Source: Firmicutes bacterium UBA3936 (lineage in GTDB: Bacteria; Bacillota; Dethiobacteria; Dethiobacterales; Dethiobacteraceae). From it: a stretch of 43,252 bases of DNA. How positions within the stretch are numbered: position 1 is the stretch's first letter; each line of letters opens with the position of its first letter. The stretch lies in NCBI GenBank assembly GCA_002385745.1, contig DGEC01000103.1:1-43252 (forward strand). The letters run 5' to 3'. Shown here one piece after another: positions 16,199-24,531 of this stretch. The position numbers and the translations under genes are program-made. The notes under the pieces are model-generated. The model had not been told where the DNA came from and did not search any database. It was given only the letters and a program-made list of their open reading frames with translations.

Positions 16199-17674
16199 AT
16201 GAATAAAGGTCTTTTTATTGAACCGACTTGGAAAAGGCTAGGTTTTTCAGACATTCCTGATCTGGACAGATCCGGGAAAGATGTGGGAATTGTCATTTTA
16301 GACATGATACGCCCCCATTCCAAAATCAGGCATTTAAACAAACGTCTTAAATATATTATTGTTAATGATGACTTCAGTATTACAAGCAGAGAACCCGCAT
16401 TGGAAAAACCTGAAGACTTTTCAACCTCGTATGGCGAGCACGGTTTAATGTCCCTGCTGCTTTTATCCCATTTGCCCTTTGAATATAATGGCCAGGTACA
16501 CACCGGGATTGCGCCGGCGGCAAATTTCATCGTTCTAAACCACGGAGCATTTAGGGAAGGCGAAGAAGAACGGCTGAAAAAAGGCATCAACTGGATCCTG
16601 CAAAGGAAAAGTGAGTGGAATATCAAGCTGATTTTGTGTACGGGATGGAATGTACTTGAGCCCGGCGGGTGGATTGAAAACACCGCAAACAAACCGGTGG
16701 TAAAAGGCTTAAGGGCCGCCGTTGAAGCCGGCCTCCTGGTTGTCGCATCCAACGGAAACACCAGATTTTTAAACGAACTTCCGCCTGTTGAGTACTTTGC
16801 CGTGGGAGGCTACCTTGACAGGGGGGCTTCCGATTTTAGCAGTCATGAGCCTTTCCCGGACGAACCCTGGGGAAGAAACGGCGACGGGCATGTAAGGCCG
16901 GATATCCTGGCGCCAAGACTGTATTTGCCCGTACCCTATTGCGAAAAAGAAGTCTCCTCCTCCACCGTATCCTTTTTCGCCGGCACAAGCGGCGCTTCCG
17001 CCCTTGTAGCAGGGGTCTGCGCGCATATTCTCTCGCTCTATCCAGGCCTTAATGTGCAGAGCCTGCGAGATGAAATGATCAGGTGCGGCCTGCCCATTGA
17101 AGGCTATGACAATAAAGCCCCCAGGGTTTTTGCAGACAATATAATCAAATCAGCCACTCAAAACAGCAAGATAGCAAAAAGAAAGATTTACCCCCCTGTT
17201 ATAAAAATTAAAAGCCCCCTGGCTTCCTTGATGTCAGCGGATCCGGTGGAACGGGGGCTTGCGCTTACAATGCTGGTTAGGAAGGGACAATATCCCAGGA
17301 ATAAAATATGGGAACATGTTACTGACCCGTCGCCAATTGTCCGCAAGGTGGCGGTATGGGCACTGCAGAAACCGTATACATTCGATGAAAGAATGCTGTT
17401 TTGGGAATATCTTTATGCTGAAGAAGAAAGCGGGGTTCGCGGGCACTGGCTGTACGGCCTGCTGCATGATGCCTACAGAGGAGAAATTGATCTCTGGATG
17501 CCCTGGATAACCGATGTAAACTGGAGTGTACGCTGGTGCGTAAGTGAATATCTTAAAAAGTACGCTGAATTTCCTAAACTTGAGACAACCCATGACCCCA
17601 ATTTGGTAAAGGAAAAAGCGCTGCCGGTGCTTAAATGGTATAACCGTTCACTGTTGCAGCACCTTTGGTTTTAA
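16199..17674 (+). CDS. Subtilisin-like (S8) serine peptidase with HEAT-like C-terminus
   Basis: The protein is 491 residues. The catalytic triad is visible as Asp35 (GIVILDM), His81 (GEHGLMS) and Ser264 (GTSGASAL). An ASNGN segment between them supplies the oxyanion Asn. No signal peptide or propeptide is seen, so it is probably cytoplasmic. Residues ~345-480 look like alpha-helical HEAT-type repeats (DPVERGLALTMLVRKG, DPSPIVRKVAVWALQK, DVNWSVRWCVSEYLKK), a likely substrate- or partner-binding tail. I chose the ATG at 16199 because GGAGGGAATC precedes it; the open frame reaches back to 16130. It is divergent from the NarL-type regulator and convergent with an unknown secreted gene. A frameshifted relic of a second copy is at 1109-1230. 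Confidence 0.87.
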   Translation: MNKGLFIEPTWKRLGFSDIPDLDRSGKDVGIVILDMIRPHSKIRHLNKRLKYIIVNDDFSITSREPALEKPEDFSTSYGEHGLMSLLLLSHLPFEYNGQVHTGIAPAANFIVLNHGAFREGEEERLKKGINWILQRKSEWNIKLILCTGWNVLEPGGWIENTANKPVVKGLRAAVEAGLLVVASNGNTRFLNELPPVEYFAVGGYLDRGASDFSSHEPFPDEPWGRNGDGHVRPDILAPRLYLPVPYCEKEVSSSTVSFFAGTSGASALVAGVCAHILSLYPGLNVQSLRDEMIRCGLPIEGYDNKAPRVFADNIIKSATQNSKIAKRKIYPPVIKIKSPLASLMSADPVERGLALTMLVRKGQYPRNKIWEHVTDPSPIVRKVAVWALQKPYTFDERMLFWEYLYAEEESGVRGHWLYGLLHDAYRGEIDLWMPWITDVNWSVRWCVSEYLKKYAEFPKLETTHDPNLVKEKALPVLKWYNRSLLQHLWF

Positions 17675-17690
17675 AACAGTTTACCTTCGC

Positions 17691-18989
17691 TTACCTGGCG
17701 AAAAAACGGCGGCGGAGCAAGAAAACTGCACACACAAGCAGTACGGCAAAAAACAAAAGATAGGGAGATAATTTGTTGTCATCTCCGGCAGGCATGGCTT
17801 CGGGAGCAGCTGCTGCCGTATCGTAAGCTGCCTCCCCGGTCAGTGCACGCCCCGGCTCCCTGGCGAAAGCCTGATCAGCATAGATAAGCTGAACAGCATC
17901 AAGGGCGGCAAGGTCATCTATCTGGGACTTTGCCAGTTCTGCACTGATAACACCGTAATCTGATGTATAGGAGATATCCATGGCAGCCAGTTTGTCTGTT
18001 ATAATCCGGGCGGATGCTGCCAGGCCGTCAAGCCGGATTGCCTCAAGCTCCCTGTGAAAGGCCTCATAGTCTCCCCTGTCGGCAGGTGCGGGCAGGATGT
18101 GCGCGGGCTCCCCTGGAGAACCGCTGTAAGCGGGCGCGCTCCCGGCGCCTTTTCCGCTCTCATAAACAAGCGGAGCATCTCCCGCTGTTTCAGCGGCGGC
18201 AGGCAGGTCCACGGCAACATCCGCTTCAACGGTCATACCAAAAGGATAACTTGCAGTATTGCCAAACATTTCGCTCAAAGAAGAGATGCCCCGGCTAAAT
18301 TCCGGATAAGCGGCAAGCAGCTTGTTAAAACGCTGTGTTAATTCCGGGGTTTCGAGAAAAACAGGAATAATCCGGACCTTAAATTTTGTATCTGCGTCGG
18401 CTTCCCGCAATAATTTATAGAAATTCACTTCGACCTTGCCTGCTTCTTTTTGCAGTTCCGCCCAGGCGGCGGCAGCCAGTTCCCGTTCCCGGAGAAAATA
18501 TGTTTCCATGGCTGCGCTATCCAGGATTTCTCCCGTTGCTTCCCGGATATAAATAGCGCCGGCATTGCTTTCAGCGGGATAAGCACGATTGTCATCATAA
18601 AGGGGGCCGCTGCTGACAGGAGCGTCCGGATCCTGCCCGGAGTGGGGCGCCGGCAGGTCGGATGTCGGCAGTTCCGGTTCAGGCAGGGGCATGACAACCG
18701 GCGGAACCGGATCTATTTGTCCCGGGGGCGGTCCGGCTGTGCCCTGGTCCGGCGTGTTGCCGGCAGGCCGGCCGGCTGCTGAGATTTCATATTTAGCGCA
18801 CCAAAAAGATTCCTGCAGGTACTCCAAGGTTATTGTATGACCTTCAGAGACAAAAATATTGTCTTCTGCTACCCCGTATTTTTCTGCCAGGTAGTCCACG
18901 GCCAGCCGGCTGAAATCTGCGGCGTAGCCGGGCAAAGCAACCGCCAGGATTAAAACAGGGATGAGCAGCAGGATTGCTTGTTTTCTCAT
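17691..18989 (-). CDS. Unknown secreted protein with C-terminal membrane anchor
   Basis: The product is about 432 residues. The N-terminus (MRKQAILLLIPVLILAVALPGYAAD) is a signal peptide with a likely cut after GYAA. A small domain (~25-75) is followed by a Pro/Gly-rich spacer (~80-140), an Ala/Glu-rich helical region, and a C-terminal hydrophobic segment (SPYLLFFAVLLVCAVFLL) followed by RRRFFAR. This is an anchor with a positive stop, without an LPXTG motif. The start ATG at 18989 has AAGGAGG eight bases upstream; a longer frame begins at 19034. It converges on the S8 peptidase gene with only 16 bases between stops. No family recognised. Confidence 0.75.
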   Translation of the reverse strand: MRKQAILLLIPVLILAVALPGYAADFSRLAVDYLAEKYGVAEDNIFVSEGHTITLEYLQESFWCAKYEISAAGRPAGNTPDQGTAGPPPGQIDPVPPVVMPLPEPELPTSDLPAPHSGQDPDAPVSSGPLYDDNRAYPAESNAGAIYIREATGEILDSAAMETYFLRERELAAAAWAELQKEAGKVEVNFYKLLREADADTKFKVRIIPVFLETPELTQRFNKLLAAYPEFSRGISSLSEMFGNTASYPFGMTVEADVAVDLPAAAETAGDAPLVYESGKGAGSAPAYSGSPGEPAHILPAPADRGDYEAFHRELEAIRLDGLAASARIITDKLAAMDISYTSDYGVISAELAKSQIDDLAALDAVQLIYADQAFAREPGRALTGEAAYDTAAAAPEAMPAGDDNKLSPYLLFFAVLLVCAVFLLRRRFFAR

Positions 18990-19069
18990 ATGCAATACCT
19001 CCTTTTGTTTTTCTTTAGACGCAGCAAGGCTCACTCAGGTTCCCTATTGGCATAAAAAGCAGGATAAAA

Positions 19070-19095
19070 AAACCGCTTCCCGTAGGAAGCAGTTT
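19070..19095 (-). terminator. Rho-independent terminator of the SDR gene
   Basis: Arms of 11 bases (19070-19080 and 19085-19095, one mismatch) enclose a CGTA/TACG loop. On the minus strand the stem ends in a run of seven T. It lies 12 bases past the SDR stop. Confidence 0.85.
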
Positions 19096-19107
19096 AACCT
19101 TTTGGGT

Positions 19108-20034
19108 TTATTCGGTTTTCCCGTCCATTGGCCCCGGTGTGGTTTGTGTGTCATAAATGGGATTGTAAAGCAGTGTGCCAAATTTCTTGAGCAGTTCTGC
19201 GCGCTCCTTATTTAGGGGTTCATCCGGGAAAGCCTTCAAGATGGCGTCACAGCGCGCCTTTACCCCTTCCTTAAATTCAGGGTGAGTAAGTATATAAAGG
19301 TCATTGCGTTCTATACCGCGCAATACGCGCCGGCCCGCTTCTTCCGGAGTCATAAATAAATCGTTGGCCGAGGGATTTCCTTTAACGGGCGGAGAAGCTG
19401 CAAGTTCTTCCTCGTTTTTCAGGTGGTCGGGCCTGACAAGCTGTGAAGTAACCGCCAGATTGCTGGAAACCGGCCCCGGGCAGTATACCGAAGCGCCCAC
19501 ATTGGTGTTCTTCAGATCGCAGGCAACTGTTTCCATCAGGGCAACTACGGCAGATTTTGTCGCATTGTAAATGGCGTTTCCCTCAACGGCAGACAGGGCT
19601 GCCATGGAAGCAGTGGAAACAATATGCCCCTCTTCGCCATGCTTAAGGATACGCGGCAAAATGGTCAGAATGCCGTTGACAACTCCCATAAAGTTGACGG
19701 CAACGCCGAAATCCCAATCCCTAAAAGTCGTCTTTTCTATGCTCTTGCCCGCGCCCACTCCGGCATTGTTAACCAGTATGTGTATTTTGCCAAAAACTTT
19801 CTCCGTCTCATCGGCAGCTCTTTCATACGCTGCGCGGTCGGTCACATCAAGCTGAATTGAATGTACAGGCAATTGTCTTTTTTCAAAATAGGCCACCGCC
19901 TCGTCGAGGGCGTCCCGGCGCAGGTCCGCAAGAACAACCTTCATGCCGGCATCTGCAAAGGCTTTCGCTATGCCAAGACCGATACCGCTGGCTCCGCCGG
20001 TAATAAATGCAACTTTGTCTTTAAAGTTTCGCAT
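19108..20034 (-). CDS. Short-chain dehydrogenase/reductase (SDR)
   Basis: The protein has 308 residues, a classical SDR. The cofactor loop is TGGASGIGLG near residue 12, followed by VVLADLRRD; the Asp after the second strand favours NAD(H) over NADP(H). NNAG, the catalytic Ser in VSTASMAA and the YNATK motif are present. A C-terminal extension of about 60 residues resembles the SDRs that accept larger substrates. The substrate cannot be deduced. The start has AAAGGGGA upstream and its own terminator follows, so it is probably a single-gene unit. Confidence 0.9.
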   Translation of the reverse strand: MRNFKDKVAFITGGASGIGLGIAKAFADAGMKVVLADLRRDALDEAVAYFEKRQLPVHSIQLDVTDRAAYERAADETEKVFGKIHILVNNAGVGAGKSIEKTTFRDWDFGVAVNFMGVVNGILTILPRILKHGEEGHIVSTASMAALSAVEGNAIYNATKSAVVALMETVACDLKNTNVGASVYCPGPVSSNLAVTSQLVRPDHLKNEEELAASPPVKGNPSANDLFMTPEEAGRRVLRGIERNDLYILTHPEFKEGVKARCDAILKAFPDEPLNKERAELLKKFGTLLYNPIYDTQTTPGPMDGKTE

Positions 20035-20123
20035 TCTACCATTCCCCTTTCCTGAATATCCGGATTTACTCTATAATACATACCCAAAAATATAATCCTG
20101 TGCTGTGCTTCTCCCTGTTCCTT

Positions 20124-21515
20124 CTAAAAAGCGGCAGTTTGCGGCTCTTTGGCTTGGACAATGGCGCTCCGCTTCTTCCAGATGCCGCTGTAATAATAGA
20201 TGACACTAATAATGGTATTAACGTAGGCGGCAAGCCCGTAACCCAAAAACCAGCCCATAAGCCCCATGTTAAAAACATTTGCCAAAAGCAGGCTAATAAT
20301 TATCCTGCTGACAAAACCGTCCAAAAGAGCAATGATCATCACAAGCTTGGCATTGCCAATGCCTTCAATAAACGCCTGATAGGGGCACATCATTGTGGTG
20401 GCCGGCAGGGAAACCACCAGTGCCAGCATAAACATGGGCGCCATATCCAGCACATCCGGGTCAGACGTAAAGATTGAGTATATTTCCCTTGGGAAAAAGT
20501 AGTACAGGACCATAAAAACAGCGGCGCATACGGCACAGATAGCGGCAGCAATATTTACCGTCTTTTTTATTCTGTCAATTTGGCCGGCACCCATGTTTTG
20601 AGCGACCATGGTAGCGGTGGCCATCATGATGCCCGCGACAACAACCCACGGGAGCTGCTCAATCCTTGTACCCGTGCCGAATGTTGCCGAGGCTGTCAGG
20701 CCGTATTGATTGATAAATTTATTGACAAACAGCATGGAAATGCAGATGGCGCTGTTCTGCATGGCAAAGGGAATTGCAAGCCGCAAAAGCTTGCCAAGAT
20801 AGTCCCGGTCGATTAAAAAACTCCGCGGTTTAAAATCAAAGCCGAATGCTTCCCTGTTTTGATAAAGAAATCTGATCGATATGAAAAGGGACAGTGCCTG
20901 GCTAAACACGGTAGCAATGGCGGCTCCGGCAACACCCCAGTCCAGCACGGCAACCAAAATGATGTCAAGCACTACATTTGCTGCGGCGGTAATGGTCACA
21001 AAAATGAACGGATGTTTGGAATCTCCCATGCCCCGCAGGATGGATGAGACAAGGTTATAACCATAGGTAAACACAGTTCCGGTGAAAACAATGGAAAGGT
21101 AAATTACCGCCTCCCCGAAAGCCTCCCGGGGTGTGCTGAGCAGGCGCAGGATAGGTTTGGTAAAAACCAAGCCAAAAACGGTAACAAAGAGCGCAACGAT
21201 GACAACGGTACTGGCTACTGTCCCGATGGTCTTTTGCAAATCTTCCCGCCGGCCTGCCCCCAAAAGCTGGGAGATGATAATCTGGCCGCCGTTTGTAAAG
21301 CCCATGCACAAGGAAGTAGTCAGCCAGAGAAACTGGGACGACGTGCTGACGGCACTGAGGCCGGAACTGCCTACATACCGGCCGACAATGACCATGTCCG
21401 CCGTACTGTAGGCTGTCTGCATAAGCGTGGAGAGCATAAAGGGAAAGGCAAAGGTCAGCAGCTTTTTTGTGACATTTCCCTTAGTCAGATCATTGATTAA
21501 TTCTTTTCCAGTCAT
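20124..21515 (-). CDS. MATE-family multidrug/cation efflux transporter
   Basis: The protein has 463 residues with about 12 hydrophobic segments in two halves, the normal MATE layout. The N-terminal KLLTFAFPFMLSTLMQTAYSTADM and VGRYVGSSGLSAVSTSSQ stretches are characteristic of the MATE branch found in Firmicutes. The repeat half begins near LLRLAIPFAMQNSAIC. It is predicted to export drugs or other organic compounds in exchange for Na+ or H+. GGAGGAACTAA precedes the ATG. No regulator is adjacent. Confidence 0.92.
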   Translation of the reverse strand: MTGKELINDLTKGNVTKKLLTFAFPFMLSTLMQTAYSTADMVIVGRYVGSSGLSAVSTSSQFLWLTTSLCMGFTNGGQIIISQLLGAGRREDLQKTIGTVASTVVIVALFVTVFGLVFTKPILRLLSTPREAFGEAVIYLSIVFTGTVFTYGYNLVSSILRGMGDSKHPFIFVTITAAANVVLDIILVAVLDWGVAGAAIATVFSQALSLFISIRFLYQNREAFGFDFKPRSFLIDRDYLGKLLRLAIPFAMQNSAICISMLFVNKFINQYGLTASATFGTGTRIEQLPWVVVAGIMMATATMVAQNMGAGQIDRIKKTVNIAAAICAVCAAVFMVLYYFFPREIYSIFTSDPDVLDMAPMFMLALVVSLPATTMMCPYQAFIEGIGNAKLVMIIALLDGFVSRIIISLLLANVFNMGLMGWFLGYGLAAYVNTIISVIYYYSGIWKKRSAIVQAKEPQTAAF

Positions 21516-21648
21516 TTAGTTCCTCCGGAGCTATATTCTTTGAATAATTGCCGACAGTGTATGTCGTACCGGCTACTTTGCCCGATAATCATATCTTATC
21601 ATTCAATTAGCTTCAAGACAATGCATAAAAGGCCAACTTTTCCTTTCT

Positions 21649-22562
21649 TTACCCCTCCACATCGCGGGAGCTTTTTCTTTTGCGAAAGATCAAATAAGCC
21701 ACGGCGGCTATGACAAGCAGCAACAGCAAAAACGGCAGTACTTTAAAAACAAAGACAATGAAATCACCAAGTCCCGTTAGCAAAGCATTAACAGAAGAAA
21801 CAAGCCCGTTTATGCCGCGCCGCCAGACACCTTTTAAACCGGTTGCTTTTACCATGGTACTGGCTGTATAAGTTTCCTCCAGGGAAACGGAAACACTGGC
21901 GTAATCGATGCGGTCACGAAGATAGCGAAATTCGGCTGTATAGGCTTCCACATCGCCACGCACGCGGGCCAGTTCCTTTTCAACTTGTAAAACATCTTCG
22001 ATAGTTTCCGCCCGGTCCAGAACATCCAGCAGCCGTTCTTCCTGCCGCTGCAGGTTGCGGTTCCTTGCTTCCAAATCTATATACCGCATTGTTACATCAT
22101 CACTGTCCAGCGTATCTCTTTTTACATTGCCCAGCGACCGGAGCTCTTCCAATACTGCAAACAATTGATCTGCCGGAATTCTCAAAAGGAGTTCCGCCGT
22201 ACGTTTTTTTCTGTCCTGTAAAGATATGATTTTGCCACAAATCCTCCGGACTGCCGGGCAATCCGGGTAATGTCCCCGGTGGCCGCTGTTATATCTTCCG
22301 TTTCTATAACAAGACCGGCGTTGTAAACCAGCTTCTGGTTCGCTTTCGCCTTCCATTCACCGGAAGCATGCTCACCTGGCACAGCGGATTCATCATAAGC
22401 CCTTTCATACCCTTCCCCCGGTACTCTAGATTCTTTATAAGCATCGTCATAGTCCCGGCTGCTTGCCCCCATTTCCTGCATTACCCCATTCCTGGCAGTA
22501 CCGCAACCAACAAGAATCACCAGGAATGCCAACATTAACACAAGCCAGATTCTTTTTTTCAT
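21649..22562 (-). pseudogene. DUF4349 lipoprotein interrupted by a frameshift
   Basis: The first part (22562 to about 22204) has a lipoprotein signal, LAFLVILVGC, and reads to GGFVAKSYLYRTEKN before a stop just beyond. The second part is in another frame and continues exactly where DUF4349 should: KKRTAELLLRIPADQLFAVL, then a coiled coil (YIDLEARNRNLQRQEERL), a C-terminal membrane helix and a basic end. The frames join at seven A on the minus strand (22204-22210). One extra A, or a -1 shift on A_AAA_AAC, restores a single protein of about 304 residues. Causes could be mutation, a sequencing error in the homopolymer, or programmed/transcriptional slippage. Homologues are membrane-anchored envelope proteins of unknown role. 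Confidence 0.85.
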
Positions 22563-22637
22563 GCAACGGCCTCCCCTTTTTTTACCTTAAGTTTATAGAC
22601 GCACAAGCAGGCGCAAAAGTTCAATTTTTTAGAATCG

Positions 22638-24458
22638 CTAACCCAAGAGCAACTGTTCAAATTCTGCAAGCTTCTCCGCAAATACCCGGCATGCATCTTC
22701 AATGGGCTTTTTGGCGGTCATATCTACGCCTGCTTTTTTCAGGACCTCAAGGGGATAATCGGAGCTTCCCGCTTTTAAAAACTCCGTATATTTTTCCACT
22801 GCAGGCTTCCCTTCCTCTAAAATGGCGTTGCTTAAGGCCGTTGCCGCGCTGAAACCCGTTGCATACTGGTAGACATAATAATTGTAGTAAAAATGGGGGA
22901 TTCTTGCCCATTCCAGGCCAATTGCCTCATCAATCACCAGACCATCCGTTCCGTAATACTTTTGATTTAATTCATAATAATCCTTTGTCATTGATTCTGC
23001 CGTCAAAGCTTCATTATTCTGTTCCTTCCGGTGGATGAGATGCTCAAATTCCGCAAACATTGTCTGCCGGAATACAGTTGCCCTGAACCCTTCCAGGTAA
23101 TGATTCAAAAGATACATCCGCTTCTGCCTGTCACTGATGGTGCGCAGCAGATAGTCACTTAAGAGCGCTTCATTGCAGGTCGATGCCACTTCTGCAACAA
23201 AAATGGAATAATCACCGTACGGGTACGGCTGGTACTTTCTCGTACAGTAGCTGTGGACCGAATGGCCGAATTCATGGGCCAGTGTAAACAAATCATTAAT
23301 CTTATTCTGCCAGTTCAGCAAAATATAAGCGTTGGTTCCGTATGCGCCGCCCGAATAGGCACCGCTTCTTTTACCTTTATTTTCATGCACATCCACCCAG
23401 CGATTTGCAAATCCTTCCCTTACCACATTCAGGTAATCCTCACCCAGGGGAGAGAGGGCTTCCAGCAGGATATCCTTTGCTTCTTCATAGTCGACTTCCA
23501 TTTTCATATCTTTGACAAGGGGAACATACAGGTCATACATATGCAGTTCAGCAAGCCCCAGTACCTGTTTGCGCAGTTTTAAATAACGGTGCAAAAGCGG
23601 CAAATGATCGTTCACTACTGCAAGCAGATTCTCGTAGACGTTCTCGGGAATATTATTTTTTGCCAGGGCCGCTTCCCTTGCCGAGGAGTAGCGCCTGATG
23701 CGGGCCAGAAAATTATTCTTCTTAATGTTGCCGCTTAATGTGGAAGCAAATGTATTGCGGAATTTTTCATATGTTTTATAAACGGCTTGAAAGGCGTCGC
23801 GGCGCACCCGCCTGTCCCGGCTTTCCAAAAAGCTGATAAACCTGCCATGTGTAATCTCTACTTCTTCCCCGTTTTCATCCTTTATCACCGGAAATTCCAG
23901 ATCGGCATTGTTTAGCATTCCGTATGTATCGGCGGGTACCCGCAAAACTTCAGAAGCTTCGGCCAGCAGGGCTTCCTGTTCAGCCGGAAGCACATGCGGC
24001 CTCTGGCGGTTTATTTCAGCCAATGCCTGCTCGTACAGGCGCAGCTCTTCCCTCTCCATCAAAAACCCGTTGATTCTTTCCTCTGCAATGTCAAGTATCT
24101 CCGGGACAAAAAAGGCCAGCCCGCTTGCCGCCTGTGCGTATAACACTTTCATCCTGCCGTCCAAGGCTTGATAAAAGGAATTGGATGTATCCTGGTCCAG
24201 GCGCATATGAGCATAGGCGTAAAGTTTGTCCAGCCTTTCCGCCAGCCGGTCGCGGTATTGCAGGGCTTCATAAAGCACAGCACTGCTTTCACCCAGCCTG
24301 CCCTGAAATTCTTTAACCTTTGGTAGTATAGCCTTTACTTCCTGAAATTCCCGTTCCCAGGCTTCGTCGCTTGGAAAAATATCCTCAAGTCTCCAGGTGT
24401 ATTTTTCCGGAATTTCGCTTCTTGCCGGTAGTTTTTTTACGGCCTGTTTACCTGTCAT
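22638..24458 (-). CDS. pepF: Oligoendopeptidase F (M3B metallopeptidase)
   Basis: The protein has 606 residues, the standard PepF length. The zinc motif HEFGH begins at residue 395, and the third ligand Glu lies downstream in FVAEVASTCNEALL. The N-terminal WRLEDIFPSDEAWE and the C-terminal YYVYQYATGFSAATALS are typical of the family. It is a cytoplasmic zinc peptidase cutting oligopeptides. GGGAGGATAGC precedes the ATG. It lies between the lhr-type helicase and the DUF4349 gene without evident functional linkage. Confidence 0.96.
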   Translation of the reverse strand: MTGKQAVKKLPARSEIPEKYTWRLEDIFPSDEAWEREFQEVKAILPKVKEFQGRLGESSAVLYEALQYRDRLAERLDKLYAYAHMRLDQDTSNSFYQALDGRMKVLYAQAASGLAFFVPEILDIAEERINGFLMEREELRLYEQALAEINRQRPHVLPAEQEALLAEASEVLRVPADTYGMLNNADLEFPVIKDENGEEVEITHGRFISFLESRDRRVRRDAFQAVYKTYEKFRNTFASTLSGNIKKNNFLARIRRYSSAREAALAKNNIPENVYENLLAVVNDHLPLLHRYLKLRKQVLGLAELHMYDLYVPLVKDMKMEVDYEEAKDILLEALSPLGEDYLNVVREGFANRWVDVHENKGKRSGAYSGGAYGTNAYILLNWQNKINDLFTLAHEFGHSVHSYCTRKYQPYPYGDYSIFVAEVASTCNEALLSDYLLRTISDRQKRMYLLNHYLEGFRATVFRQTMFAEFEHLIHRKEQNNEALTAESMTKDYYELNQKYYGTDGLVIDEAIGLEWARIPHFYYNYYVYQYATGFSAATALSNAILEEGKPAVEKYTEFLKAGSSDYPLEVLKKAGVDMTAKKPIEDACRVFAEKLAEFEQLLLG

Positions 24459-24531
24459 GCTATCCTCCCTTTGCCAGAGGTTTCTAAATTATAATACCCC
24501 GCAAAGAATTCCGGTTTGCATTGCCGCCCCG

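Noticed and set aside
17691..18989. Sortase-anchored surface protein
   Set aside because: No LPXTG-type motif precedes the C-terminal hydrophobic segment.
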